Shown one piece after another: positions 1 to 7,058 of a stretch of DNA of 21,079 nucleotides. The notes under the pieces are model-generated. The model was not told the DNA's origin. It saw only the letters and a program-made list of their open reading frames with translations, and did not search any database. This DNA comes from an uncultured Candidatus Saccharibacteria bacterium (GTDB lineage: Bacteria > Patescibacteria > Saccharimonadia > Saccharimonadales > UBA4665): contig CAMLRZ010000016.1 of NCBI GenBank assembly GCA_946482575.1, positions 1 through 21,079 of the forward strand, read 5' to 3'. Positions within the stretch are counted from its first letter, which is position 1. Every line of letters starts with the position of its first letter. The position numbers and the translations under genes are program-made.

Positions 1-453
1 TGGTGGTTTCTGGACCGTATTGCAAAACATCAAGATTTTATTGGTCTGAACTTTTACTTTACCGAGTACGTAACCTGGCGCGGCAGCATCAAAAACCCGG
101 CCAAGCCGGTGAGCGACCTAGGCTGGTACATGGAACCATCCGGCATTGGGCCGCTTCTGCAAAAAGTCTCTCGTCGATACGATAAACCTATAATTATCAC
201 CGAAAATGGCTTGGCTGACGCCGCCGACACACAGCGCGCATGGTGGCTACAGCAAACAATGCAAGCGCTCGAAACTGCCCTTGCGCAAGGTGTAGACCTA
301 CGGGGTTATCTGCACTGGAGTTTACTGGATAATTTTGAGTGGGCTTACGGTTGGTGGCCGCAATTTGGATTGGTACATGTAGATCGTGCAACTATGCAGC
401 GGACTATTCGCCCAAGCGCGCGGTGGTACGCCGACTACATACAAAAACACTAG
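1..453 (+). CDS. Glycoside hydrolase family 1 beta-glycosidase, C-terminal part
   Basis: The gene enters from the left edge, open from base 1 in frame 1, and its last 150 residues are visible. GH1 enzymes hydrolyse beta-glucosides or related beta-glycosides by a retaining mechanism. The family signatures are clear: DFIGLNFY near residue 12, the nucleophile motif IITENG with the catalytic Glu at codon 68 (202-204), and the C-terminal block WSLLDNFEWAYGW with FGLVHVD, which holds the sugar-binding Trp and Glu residues. The acid/base NEP motif would lie to the left of the window. The stop codon (451-453) interlocks with the stop of the opposing gene. Whether it is a true glucosidase or a 6-phospho-glycosidase cannot be decided from this part. 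The family call is firm, the substrate is not. Confidence 0.95.
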   Translation, partial: WWFLDRIAKHQDFIGLNFYFTEYVTWRGSIKNPAKPVSDLGWYMEPSGIGPLLQKVSRRYDKPIIITENGLADAADTQRAWWLQQTMQALETALAQGVDLRGYLHWSLLDNFEWAYGWWPQFGLVHVDRATMQRTIRPSARWYADYIQKH

Positions 454-1904
454 CTGCGGACAGACCACACAAAGGTGGCAGTAGTAGCGCCCGGATCAGC
501 ATCGACGTTAATCGTAAATTGCGTAGCTGTTACGTTGGAAATCCAAAATTTAGCTGCCGTTCCCAGGCTATTGGTGGGCGTTACCGAAATAGTATTGAGC
601 GCGGGGGTGCTGCTCAGGCCATGTGTTACCGCAATGCTCGTGGTGCCATTGGCAATAGTCGCTACACCATTGGCCTCTGTTACCCAACCAATATTATTGC
701 GCACGATGGTGTTGGTGCCGCCTGTTTCCAGCAACGCAACCGTGGGGGCTGCATTCGCCACAAGCGAGTTGTCGGTAATAATATTGTCGCCGCTTCCCCC
801 GGTGCCTTCTTCGCGGATTAAACTACGCGTTTTGCCAGCGGCAACCGCTGTTTCGAGCACGTTATCGCTAACAACATTGTAGTGCGTGTTAAATTCTAAA
901 TGCACGCCGGAGGCTGGAGTGCTGCCACTGTCGCCCGGGCTCGTAAATACACAGGAGCTCACCAAGCAACGTGTGCCCGCAATAAACACGCTGTCGCCAG
1001 AGCTACCATCAAAGGTACAGCTCACCACTTTGGTGTCTTTGACATCTTGCAGGCGAATGCCAATAGCATTGTTGGATCCCGATACAAAGTTCGCTGCCAC
1101 AATATGCTGTAGCCCGGCTTGGTCCAGGAACATCACGGGTGTACTGCCAACAGGCGCGGTTGCGCCTCCTAGAAACTCAAAGTCCGAACCAAAGAACCAG
1201 TTTTCGTCGCTGGAGGTTGTCCAGATGCCGCCACCAAAACCAGCACTGCCACCACTGTTATCAAATAAGCAATTTACGACACGGTTGTGGTGACCAAAGG
1301 CTCCGCCCGTAATAGGACCTAGTTTGAGCCCCCAGTTGTACACGCTTGTAATATGCAAGCGTTCAAAGGTGCACTGCACCGCTCCATCCGCCAAGATGCC
1401 GCCACCGGCTGTCACATTGGCGCTGTTGCCATCAACCGCAAAGTCAGCAAGCACGGTACCGATGATACCCACGCCAGCAGTGCCGCCAGTAAAACTGATA
1501 ACATAATCATTCAGGCCATTTTGAGCTTTTAACGTGGTACTGCCACGTCCTGAGCCAATAATAGTAATTGGTGCACTAATTGAAAGCGAGGTGCCTACAA
1601 TTGCGGTCCCCGCGTCAAGTAACAGCGGCTTGCCCTGGGCAATTGCTGCGTCAATGGCATCCTGTAACGCTGCTGAGTCGTCGGTGGCGCCATCAAAGGT
1701 TGCGCCAAAATCACTGGCCAACAGAGCAAATTTACTCTGCTTGCTGTTGGCTGTAGTTAATGCAGTGTTAGCCGTAGAAAGTGCCGAGGTAATGTCGCCA
1801 TCGCGAATCAAAGCACCAGTTGAGGTATGTGCTACTTGCAAAAAATCATTTAATACCGTTCCCCAGTTTCCGGTATCGCCGCCCACATTTGGTAATCGTG
1901 CCAT
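450..1904 (-). CDS. Tail-spike-like right-handed beta-helix (pectate-lyase-fold) protein
   Basis: This is a 484-residue protein. Residues 1-32 begin MARLPNVGGDTGNWGTVLND, a capping motif of the kind found at the start of phage tail-fibre-like proteins. Residues 38-56 form an Ala/Thr/Asn heptad stretch that could be a trimeric coiled coil. Residues 66-80 (FGATFDGATDDSAALQ) match the entry to a Pectate_lyase_3 beta-helix, followed by about 300 residues rich in Gly, Asn, Ser and Val with N-N ladder motifs. The last 70 residues (from about 414) form a separate beta-rich knob containing THGL, SVTPTNSLG and KFWISNVTATQF, like receptor-binding tips. No signal peptide or membrane helix is seen, and there are no phage structural genes nearby. 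No ribosome binding site precedes the ATG. It may be a polysaccharide-binding or depolymerising surface protein or a captured phage spike; the enzymatic activity is unknown. The fold call is good. Confidence 0.8.
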   Translation of the reverse strand: MARLPNVGGDTGNWGTVLNDFLQVAHTSTGALIRDGDITSALSTANTALTTANSKQSKFALLASDFGATFDGATDDSAALQDAIDAAIAQGKPLLLDAGTAIVGTSLSISAPITIIGSGRGSTTLKAQNGLNDYVISFTGGTAGVGIIGTVLADFAVDGNSANVTAGGGILADGAVQCTFERLHITSVYNWGLKLGPITGGAFGHHNRVVNCLFDNSGGSAGFGGGIWTTSSDENWFFGSDFEFLGGATAPVGSTPVMFLDQAGLQHIVAANFVSGSNNAIGIRLQDVKDTKVVSCTFDGSSGDSVFIAGTRCLVSSCVFTSPGDSGSTPASGVHLEFNTHYNVVSDNVLETAVAAGKTRSLIREEGTGGSGDNIITDNSLVANAAPTVALLETGGTNTIVRNNIGWVTEANGVATIANGTTSIAVTHGLSSTPALNTISVTPTNSLGTAAKFWISNVTATQFTINVDADPGATTATFVWSVRS

Positions 1905-1968
1905 AGTTTTTATTACGCTTACGTTATAAGCTTAAGTATACCTATGTAACGGGCAGTGGCGCAACTAT

Positions 1969-2541
1969 TTATGCGTCAACAGATGGAGTTTGGTCGGTAG
2001 CGTCGCTGTCTTTTGGCTTTTTACCGCTGGGCAATTCACGAGGCTCAGTTTTGTCCAGCGCGCCTTGTAGCACGCGGATAACATTGCGAGCCTGTTCGCG
2101 ACTCATGCCGACACGAGCAGTCACCAGGGGCTGCTGCATACTGGCAGTTTGCGCAAAACTGAGCACCACACCGTTGGGACCAGCGTTTACGTGTACGCCA
2201 TCGCTGTAGATTACTCGAGGATCAATGGCCATCACCAGCATCCCGGCGCGGCCAGATGCTAATTCTTCGGGGATATCGTCGTCGTGATTGTGCGGACGGT
2301 CGTAACCAGCAAGCTGCCACAGCTTTGCGGCATCGTCATCTTGCATACCAAAGTGACTAATTAACAGATTCAAAATGTCTTCGCTGGGGCGCACATGACC
2401 AGATTCGATCTTTTCGAGCGCAGTTTCGTCAATCTCTACAGCTCCAGAAACATCCAGCACGCTTTCGTGCAATTTCTGGCGAAGCGTACGCAGAGTATCG
2501 CCTAGTTGTTGAAATGGTTTTTCTTGTGACTTCTCACTCAT
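1969..2541 (-). CDS. XRE-family HTH protein with DUF3467-like C-terminal domain
   Basis: The protein is 190 residues. Residues 10-67 fit a degenerate Cro/C1-type helix-turn-helix (GDTLRTLRQKL, a later ALEKIESGHVRPS, then ILNLLISHFGM). Residues 104-165 resemble DUF3467, with MAIDPRVIYSDGVHVNAG, then LSFAQ and a closing ARVGMSREQARNVIRVLQGAL. The tail is hydrophilic. The ATG at 2541 is chosen over the upstream ATG at 2577 because a promoter (TTGGCA, 17 bp, TACCAT) ends 7 nt before it and there is no ribosome binding site; the longer version would begin inside the -35 box. It diverges from murB, and the intergenic space is shared by both promoters. A DNA-binding role is inferred; its targets are unknown. 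Confidence 0.75.
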   Translation of the reverse strand: MSEKSQEKPFQQLGDTLRTLRQKLHESVLDVSGAVEIDETALEKIESGHVRPSEDILNLLISHFGMQDDDAAKLWQLAGYDRPHNHDDDIPEELASGRAGMLVMAIDPRVIYSDGVHVNAGPNGVVLSFAQTASMQQPLVTARVGMSREQARNVIRVLQGALDKTEPRELPSGKKPKDSDATDQTPSVDA

Positions 2542-2548
2542 ACGTTCT

Positions 2549-2577
2549 ATGGTATCGTCCTTGAGGCAATTTGCCAA
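2549..2577 (-). promoter_or_regulatory. Promoter of the XRE/DUF3467 gene, near-leaderless
   Basis: On the minus strand, TTGGCA (2572-2577) is followed by a 17-bp spacer and TACCAT (2549-2554), then 7 nt and the ATG at 2541. Transcription should therefore start at or within a base or two of the ATG. Confidence 0.55.
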
Positions 2578-2623
2578 GCAAAAGCACTGGTTGTTTTATA
2601 ACTTTTTTGCATTGCCTGCGGTG

Positions 2624-2629
2624 TATAAT
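2624..2629 (+). promoter_or_regulatory. murB -10 box, leaderless
   Basis: A perfect TATAAT lies 6 nt before the murB ATG, so the start codon sits at the expected transcription start. No good -35 box is visible at 16-18 bp, and no ribosome binding site is possible in so short a leader. Confidence 0.7.
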
Positions 2630-2635
2630 GCAAGC

Positions 2636-3664
2636 ATGAACATTCTGCAAAACGTCCCGCTTTCTCAACATTCCACCATGCGATTAGGCGGCACAGCAGC
2701 GTACGCCGTTGATATCACCAGCCGAATGGAGCTTCGCGAGGCGCTTGCCTGGGCCCAGGAACGCAATTTGCCCGTTATGATGATCGGCGGCGGTAGCAAC
2801 ATTATCTGGAAGGACGAAGGTTTTCCAGGTCTCTTAATGATTAATAAAATCATGCGCTTTGAAGAACAGCAAGAAGATGCCGAAAACTATTACGTTACCG
2901 TGGGATCTGGCGAGGATTGGGACAAAGTTGTGGAGCGAACGGTGCAAAAAGGCGCCACGGGCCTGGAATTTTTGTCGCTTATCCCGGGTACTGCCGGTGC
3001 AACCCCGGTACAAAACGTGGGTGCCTACGGCCAAGAAATTGCCAATGTTTTGGTAAGCGTGGAAGCCTACGATAGCCAAACCAACAGCTTTGTAAGTATT
3101 CCCTCGTTTGAATGTGGTTTTGGCTACCGAACCAGCCGATTTAAAACGACTGACCGCGGCCGCTTTTTTATTACTGCGCTCACCTTTCACCTACAGATCA
3201 AAAACCCGCAACCTCCGTTTTATCAAGCGCTGGAACGCTATTTTGGCGACCATCCGGCCAGCGAATATACCCCACAAGTGGTTCGCGACGCCGTCATTGC
3301 CATCCGCAGCAGCAAATTACCCGACCCTGCTCAGGTTGCGAATAACGGCTCGTTCTTTGCCAACCCAATTGTAGACGAAGGGATTTTGGTGCAAATTCAG
3401 GCAAACTACCCAGACGTCCCTCACTGGCCAGCTGCCGACGATAAAATTAAAATCCCGGCGGCTTGGTTGCTCGAAACTGCCGGGTTTAAAGACGTGCACG
3501 ATGCCGAAACCGGCATGGGCACATGGCCGGCACAGCCCCTTGTACTGGTAAACGAACACGCTACCTCAACCGCACAACTACTGCAGTTTCGCCAGAAAAT
3601 TATCGACACTGTGCGTCAAAAATTCGACATCACCCTTGAGCAAGAACCAGAAATTCTGCCGTAG
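2636..3664 (+). CDS. murB: UDP-N-acetylenolpyruvoylglucosamine reductase MurB
   Basis: MurB reduces UDP-GlcNAc-enolpyruvate to UDP-MurNAc with NADPH and FAD, the second committed step of peptidoglycan synthesis, in the cytosol. At 342 residues it matches the length of the E. coli-type (type I) enzymes. FAD-binding motifs are IGGGSNII (50-57) and PGTAGATPVQNVGAYGQEI (117-135). The active-site set is present: YRTSRFK with Arg165, the proton donor Ser239 in NNGSFFANPIV, and a C-terminal Glu in LEQEPEI (about 337). The type I Tyr-Arg loop (GFGYRTS) is present. The ATG at 2636 is chosen over an upstream in-frame ATG at 2549 because a TATAAT lies 6 nt before it and homology begins at NVPLSQHST. Its stop is 3 nt from the stop of the opposing Nudix gene. 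The fusion enzyme MurA is encoded at 7059. Confidence 0.97.
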   Translation: MNILQNVPLSQHSTMRLGGTAAYAVDITSRMELREALAWAQERNLPVMMIGGGSNIIWKDEGFPGLLMINKIMRFEEQQEDAENYYVTVGSGEDWDKVVERTVQKGATGLEFLSLIPGTAGATPVQNVGAYGQEIANVLVSVEAYDSQTNSFVSIPSFECGFGYRTSRFKTTDRGRFFITALTFHLQIKNPQPPFYQALERYFGDHPASEYTPQVVRDAVIAIRSSKLPDPAQVANNGSFFANPIVDEGILVQIQANYPDVPHWPAADDKIKIPAAWLLETAGFKDVHDAETGMGTWPAQPLVLVNEHATSTAQLLQFRQKIIDTVRQKFDITLEQEPEILP

Positions 3665-3667
3665 CTG

Positions 3668-4117
3668 CTAGCCGCGCGTACTCTGCACGGCGTCAAGCGG
3701 ATACGCGCCTCGCCGTTGGTAGTCGGCAATCACTTTAGCTGGATGTACGGGCCAAAATTGACCGTCGCGCTCCATTTGCGCTGCCTCTTCGGCTGTGATC
3801 CACTTTACTTCTGGATGCTCGGTGGTGGGAGTGGCTTTGCCACCTGTTACTTCGGCCAAAAAGACTGGCCCGCCCACGTTTACATTTCTACCTTCGTAAA
3901 TATGTTGATAAATACCAAGAAATCCGGTTATTTTTACTTGGTAGCCAGACTCTTCTAGCACTTCGCGTGCTGCAGCAGTAGCAAAGAATTCATCGGGGTC
4001 CACGTGGCCACCAGGCAGGTTGAATTTGCCTTCGCGCCCAGCCTTGCCCTCGGCAATAACTAAAAATTTTCCGTCACGCACTACCAAACAGTCGGTAATA
4101 GCAAGGTCTATTATCAT
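3668..4117 (-). CDS. Nudix hydrolase
   Basis: This 149-residue Nudix protein has an intact Nudix box at residues 37-59 (GHVDPDEFFATAAAREVLEESGY), matching G-x5-E-x7-REUxEExGU with Glu52, Glu55 and Glu56 as metal ligands. Such enzymes hydrolyse a nucleoside diphosphate linked to another group, with Mg2+; the substrate here is not recognisable. The strand before the box (GKFNLPGG) is typical of MutT and ADP-sugar pyrophosphatase-like members. It is the second gene of an operon: the upstream Nudix gene stops 13 nt before its ATG, and that gap contains AGGAG at 7 nt spacing. The C-terminal 20 residues are outside the core fold. It lies directly against the 3' end of murB. Confidence 0.9.
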   Translation of the reverse strand: MIIDLAITDCLVVRDGKFLVIAEGKAGREGKFNLPGGHVDPDEFFATAAAREVLEESGYQVKITGFLGIYQHIYEGRNVNVGGPVFLAEVTGGKATPTTEHPEVKWITAEEAAQMERDGQFWPVHPAKVIADYQRRGAYPLDAVQSTRG

Positions 4118-4130
4118 AGGGGAACTCCTG

Positions 4131-4634
4131 TTATTCGGCTAAAAAGTCGAATTCTGAATAAATTTTGTCTTCTTTGATGCGTTCTAGGGCGTAACGAACT
4201 TCGGGCACGGTATTGGTGGGCAATTCATTCCATTTAACCCACTTCAGATCGCTGCACTGGTGGGGGATTTTATTTACTGGCTCGCCAGCAAAGTTGAGCA
4301 CCAAAAAGTAAAAATCAATGTAGTCTTTGGTTTTGTCGCTGCCGCTGGAACGATGCATAACGTGCACCAATCGTAACTCGGACATGCGAATCTTGATGCC
4401 CACCTCTTCTTCGGCCTTGCGGATTGCCGCACCCGAGGCCGGCTCCCCATCCTCAATATGACCAGTAGGCACGCCGTATTCATTGTCGTGATATCCGCTG
4501 TTAATGCGGTGTGACAGAAGGATTTTGTCGCCGCGCTCGAACACCAAATAGACCGCAGCACGCATAGTATGCGGGTCGGCCGCCGCCTGCTCTTGTTCGG
4601 TTGGTTGCGTCGTTGGGGGAGTTTCTGTAGCCAT
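4131..4634 (-). CDS. Nudix hydrolase with altered Nudix box
   Basis: The protein is 167 residues and first in a two-gene Nudix operon. The N-terminal 24 residues are Thr/Pro/Glu-rich and probably disordered. The fold starts at MRAAVYLVFERGDKILLSHR. The Nudix box is at residues 58-80 (G-HIEDG-E64, then R72-K73-A-E-E76-E77-V-G-I). Position 73 is Lys where the family has the Glu of the REUxEE core (Glu53 of MutT), while the two following Glu residues are kept. DYIDFYFLVLNFAGEP and PEVRYALERI are Nudix-like elements. The ATG at 4634 is chosen over 4715 because TATAAT lies 6 nt before it and no ribosome binding site is present. Substrate unknown. Confidence 0.87.
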   Translation of the reverse strand: MATETPPTTQPTEQEQAAADPHTMRAAVYLVFERGDKILLSHRINSGYHDNEYGVPTGHIEDGEPASGAAIRKAEEEVGIKIRMSELRLVHVMHRSSGSDKTKDYIDFYFLVLNFAGEPVNKIPHQCSDLKWVKWNELPTNTVPEVRYALERIKEDKIYSEFDFLAE

Positions 4635-4640
4635 ATAGTG

Positions 4641-4646
4641 ATTATA
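4641..4646 (-). promoter_or_regulatory. -10 box of the Nudix operon, leaderless
   Basis: A minus-strand TATAAT stands 6 nt before the ATG at 4634, with TTGTGG 16 bp upstream as a possible -35. The spacing predicts a leaderless mRNA. Confidence 0.65.
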
Positions 4647-4781
4647 CGTTGCTGCACACTGACCACAAAATGTAGTAAAAAATCTTGCTTTTAGCGGCAC
4701 GAAGGAGTATACCAAATACGTTAGCTCCAGCGTTCTTTAGCGGACGCCGGTGTTTTATTTTTTTGTAATGCAAAGGGCACC

Positions 4782-5567
4782 ATGGCATACGAAACCCCAC
4801 TTTTACCTTCTTACGACTACGCGGCTGAGCCGGAGCCTGATTTACGCCGCGGCGATGAAATCTATCCGGAACTTGACGGGCCGTTAAGTCGTCCTTACCT
4901 TGGCCCGCTCCAGGCTACACTGTACGAAACAGACCTGGGTATCGCTCCGGAGTATGATCCACTCACCGCGCCACTCGAAGAAGTTGCCACACGCGAATTT
5001 GGCTCGCTAGAGGCATACAAAGCAGCGCCAACCCTCTGGGATCGCCAAGCTGAGCAAGCCCATCACTGGGCAGCAGAACGAGCAGCCGTTTTGGGCGGTA
5101 TGCGACGTGTTTGCGAGTATCGAGCGCGCTTCCCTCGTGATACTGACACACTGCAGTTGCGTATTGTGCAGCCAGCGCCTTCAAGTGTCGACGTGGCACT
5201 GGCCGAACTACGCCAGCTAAAGACAGAGATTGAACAGACTCCACCACCGGTGTTTTCGGTTGCACAACCATTACGAACCCGTCAATACGAATCAGCCTCC
5301 ACGCTTTCACCTACCAACAAAGACACGGGTCCTGCCGTGCTTCCGCCTGCCGACGCAGACTCGGGCGGGTTGCCTTCGGCAAATCCCTCGCTAGCGCAGG
5401 AAGGCTCACGCACCGAGTTAATGGGCGGGGGCAAGGGTGAAAAGCGAGAGCGCAGGCCGCTGGGGCCAGTGGGCCGGAAAGTTGCCGAGTTTTGGCGTAT
5501 TGCATCACTCAGCAAACGCGGCGCCAGCCGACTCCTTGACCGAATTAAACAGCAAGCTGGAATTTAG
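4782..5567 (+). CDS. Hypothetical protein, Pro/Glu-rich with a disordered middle
   Basis: I do not recognise this 261-residue protein. Residues 1-95 are acidic and rich in Pro, Tyr, Leu and Glu. Residues 96-150 are likely helical (QAEQAHHWAAERAAVLGGMRR, later VALAELRQLKTEIEQ). Residues 155-225 are Pro/Ser/Gly/Thr-rich and probably disordered. The last 35 residues are basic (VGRKVAEFWRIASLSKRGASRLLDRIKQQ). No signal peptide or membrane helix is seen. A weak AAAGGG precedes the ATG by 4 nt, and TGTAAT at 4764-4769 could be a -10. Codon use resembles the neighbours. The stop codon interlocks with the glyA stop in a 4-bp overlap. It could be a scaffold or nucleic-acid-associated protein, but nothing in the sequence decides this. 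Confidence 0.7.
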   Translation: MAYETPLLPSYDYAAEPEPDLRRGDEIYPELDGPLSRPYLGPLQATLYETDLGIAPEYDPLTAPLEEVATREFGSLEAYKAAPTLWDRQAEQAHHWAAERAAVLGGMRRVCEYRARFPRDTDTLQLRIVQPAPSSVDVALAELRQLKTEIEQTPPPVFSVAQPLRTRQYESASTLSPTNKDTGPAVLPPADADSGGLPSANPSLAQEGSRTELMGGGKGEKRERRPLGPVGRKVAEFWRIASLSKRGASRLLDRIKQQAGI

Positions 5568-6874
5568 CGGTCACTGGGCAGCGGGAACTGGCGGGCAAAC
5601 GCAATAACTTCGTCATGAAGTTTTGCGAGTTTGGCATCGTCGTCGTACGATTTTGCCGCTTGGGTCATCCACTCCGCAATTTGTGCCATGTGCTCAACTT
5701 GCAGTCCGCGAGTCACCATTGCAGGCGTGCCCAGGCGCAGGCCGCTGGGGCGATATGGTGGCAAAGTATCATATGGAATCGAGTTACAGTTGGCGCTCAG
5801 ACCAATTTTGTCGAGCGTGTCTTGCATGACGCGTCCGTCAATCTTGAAGCTGCGCATCATGTCGGCCTGGATCATATGATTGTCGGTGCCGTTGGTAACC
5901 AATTTAAAGCCACGAGCCATTAACTCATCCGCCAGCTTTTTGGCAGTATCCAAAATAGTCTGTGCGTACACCTTAAATTCAGGTTGAGCGGCTTCGTAGA
6001 AGGCCACGGCTTTAGCGGCAATAGTGTGCATGTGCGGACCACCTTGGAAGCCTGGGAAAACCTCACGGTCAATCAGCGTTGGCAGGTTTTCCAGCGTCTT
6101 TTCGGGCGCCTTGAGCGGATTGCCCGCTACACCCTTGCTCAATACCATGCCGCCACGTGGGCCACGCAGCGTTTTATGCGTGGTTGTGGTAATAACGTGA
6201 AAGCCGTAGTCAAACGGATTAGGAAGCACGCCAGCGGCAATTAAGCCTGCAATATGAGCCATGTCAGCCATTAACATTGCACCGGTTTCTCGGCCAATTT
6301 CGGCAAATTTTTGGTAATCCAAGCTGCGGGGATACCCGCTAAAGCCCGCCAAAATGATCTTTGGCTTGTGCTTGAGGGCCATTTCGCGCATTTCGTTGTA
6401 GTCGATCTCGCCGGTTTCGACATCTTTGATGCCATAGCGTACAAAGTTGTACAATTTGGCGCTGCTGGTTACCGGATGACCGTGCGTAAGGTGGCCGCCC
6501 TGGTCTAATTTCATGGCCAGCACGGTGTCGCCTGGCTCTAGCCACGCCTGATAGACCGCAATGTTAGCCGGAGCGCCCGAATGCGGCTGTACGTTGGCGT
6601 GATCGGCACCAAATAATGCTTTTGCGCGATCAATTGCGATTTGCTCCACTTGGTCGGTATTTTCTTGACCGCCGTAATAGCGTCGGCCGGGGTAGCCCTC
6701 AGAATATTTATTGGTGTACACCGAACCGAGGGCGTTCAGTACTTCGCGGCTAACGTAGTTTTCTGACGGAATCAACTCCAAACCGTCGTGCTGGCGCTTT
6801 TCTTCGGCAGCAATAAGATCAGCAATTGCCTGATCATTTACTTTTGTGGTTTTTTTAGTAGGTTGGTTATCCAT
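5564..6874 (-). CDS. glyA: Serine hydroxymethyltransferase
   Basis: SHMT is a cytosolic PLP enzyme that interconverts serine plus tetrahydrofolate with glycine plus 5,10-methylene-tetrahydrofolate, the main one-carbon source for thymidylate and purine synthesis. The length, 436 residues, is close to bacterial SHMTs. Motifs run through the protein: LIPSENYVS (34-42), TNKYSEGYPGRRYYGG (54-69), VQPHSGAPAN (95-104), ADMAHIAG (203-210), and the PLP-binding Lys234 in TTTTHKTLRGPRGG. The C-terminal PSGLRLGTPAMVTRG block is intact. The ATG at 6874 is preceded by AAAGGAG at 7 nt, a proper ribosome binding site, and the promoter is about 75 nt upstream, so unlike many neighbours this mRNA has a leader. 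Confidence 0.98.
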   Translation of the reverse strand: MDNQPTKKTTKVNDQAIADLIAAEEKRQHDGLELIPSENYVSREVLNALGSVYTNKYSEGYPGRRYYGGQENTDQVEQIAIDRAKALFGADHANVQPHSGAPANIAVYQAWLEPGDTVLAMKLDQGGHLTHGHPVTSSAKLYNFVRYGIKDVETGEIDYNEMREMALKHKPKIILAGFSGYPRSLDYQKFAEIGRETGAMLMADMAHIAGLIAAGVLPNPFDYGFHVITTTTHKTLRGPRGGMVLSKGVAGNPLKAPEKTLENLPTLIDREVFPGFQGGPHMHTIAAKAVAFYEAAQPEFKVYAQTILDTAKKLADELMARGFKLVTNGTDNHMIQADMMRSFKIDGRVMQDTLDKIGLSANCNSIPYDTLPPYRPSGLRLGTPAMVTRGLQVEHMAQIAEWMTQAAKSYDDDAKLAKLHDEVIAFARQFPLPSDR

Positions 6875-6947
6875 AATAGAGCTCCTTTGTAAGCGTTCTG
6901 GTGTTTTAACTAGTTGGAGTGGATAACCGAAATCAGATCATACCGCC

Positions 6948-6953
6948 ATTGTA
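6948..6953 (-). promoter_or_regulatory. Probable glyA extended -10 box
   Basis: Minus-strand TGGTACAAT gives an extended -10 (TGN plus TACAAT), with no convincing -35. The predicted leader to the glyA ATG is about 67 nt and holds the AAAGGAG site; no obvious riboswitch fold was seen in it. Confidence 0.45.
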
Positions 6954-7020
6954 CCAAACTTACGTGCATGCTACACTGCAAATGTTTCAAATTACGTTCT
7001 CTATACAAAAATAAACATCA

Positions 7021-7048
7021 TTGACATTTATATCAGATTCGATATAAT
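7021..7048 (+). promoter_or_regulatory. Promoter of the HTH-MurA gene with an embedded inverted repeat
   Basis: A consensus TTGACA (7021-7026), a 16-bp spacer and a consensus TATAAT (7043-7048) lie 10 nt before the ATG at 7059. It is the most canonical promoter in the window. The inverted repeat TTATATC-N6-GATATAA (7028-7034 and 7041-7047) covers the spacer and most of the -10, the usual place for a repressor operator. The downstream protein starts with an XRE-type HTH, so autoregulation is a reasonable inference. Confidence 0.7.
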
Positions 7049-7058
7049 TTTAAGCGTT

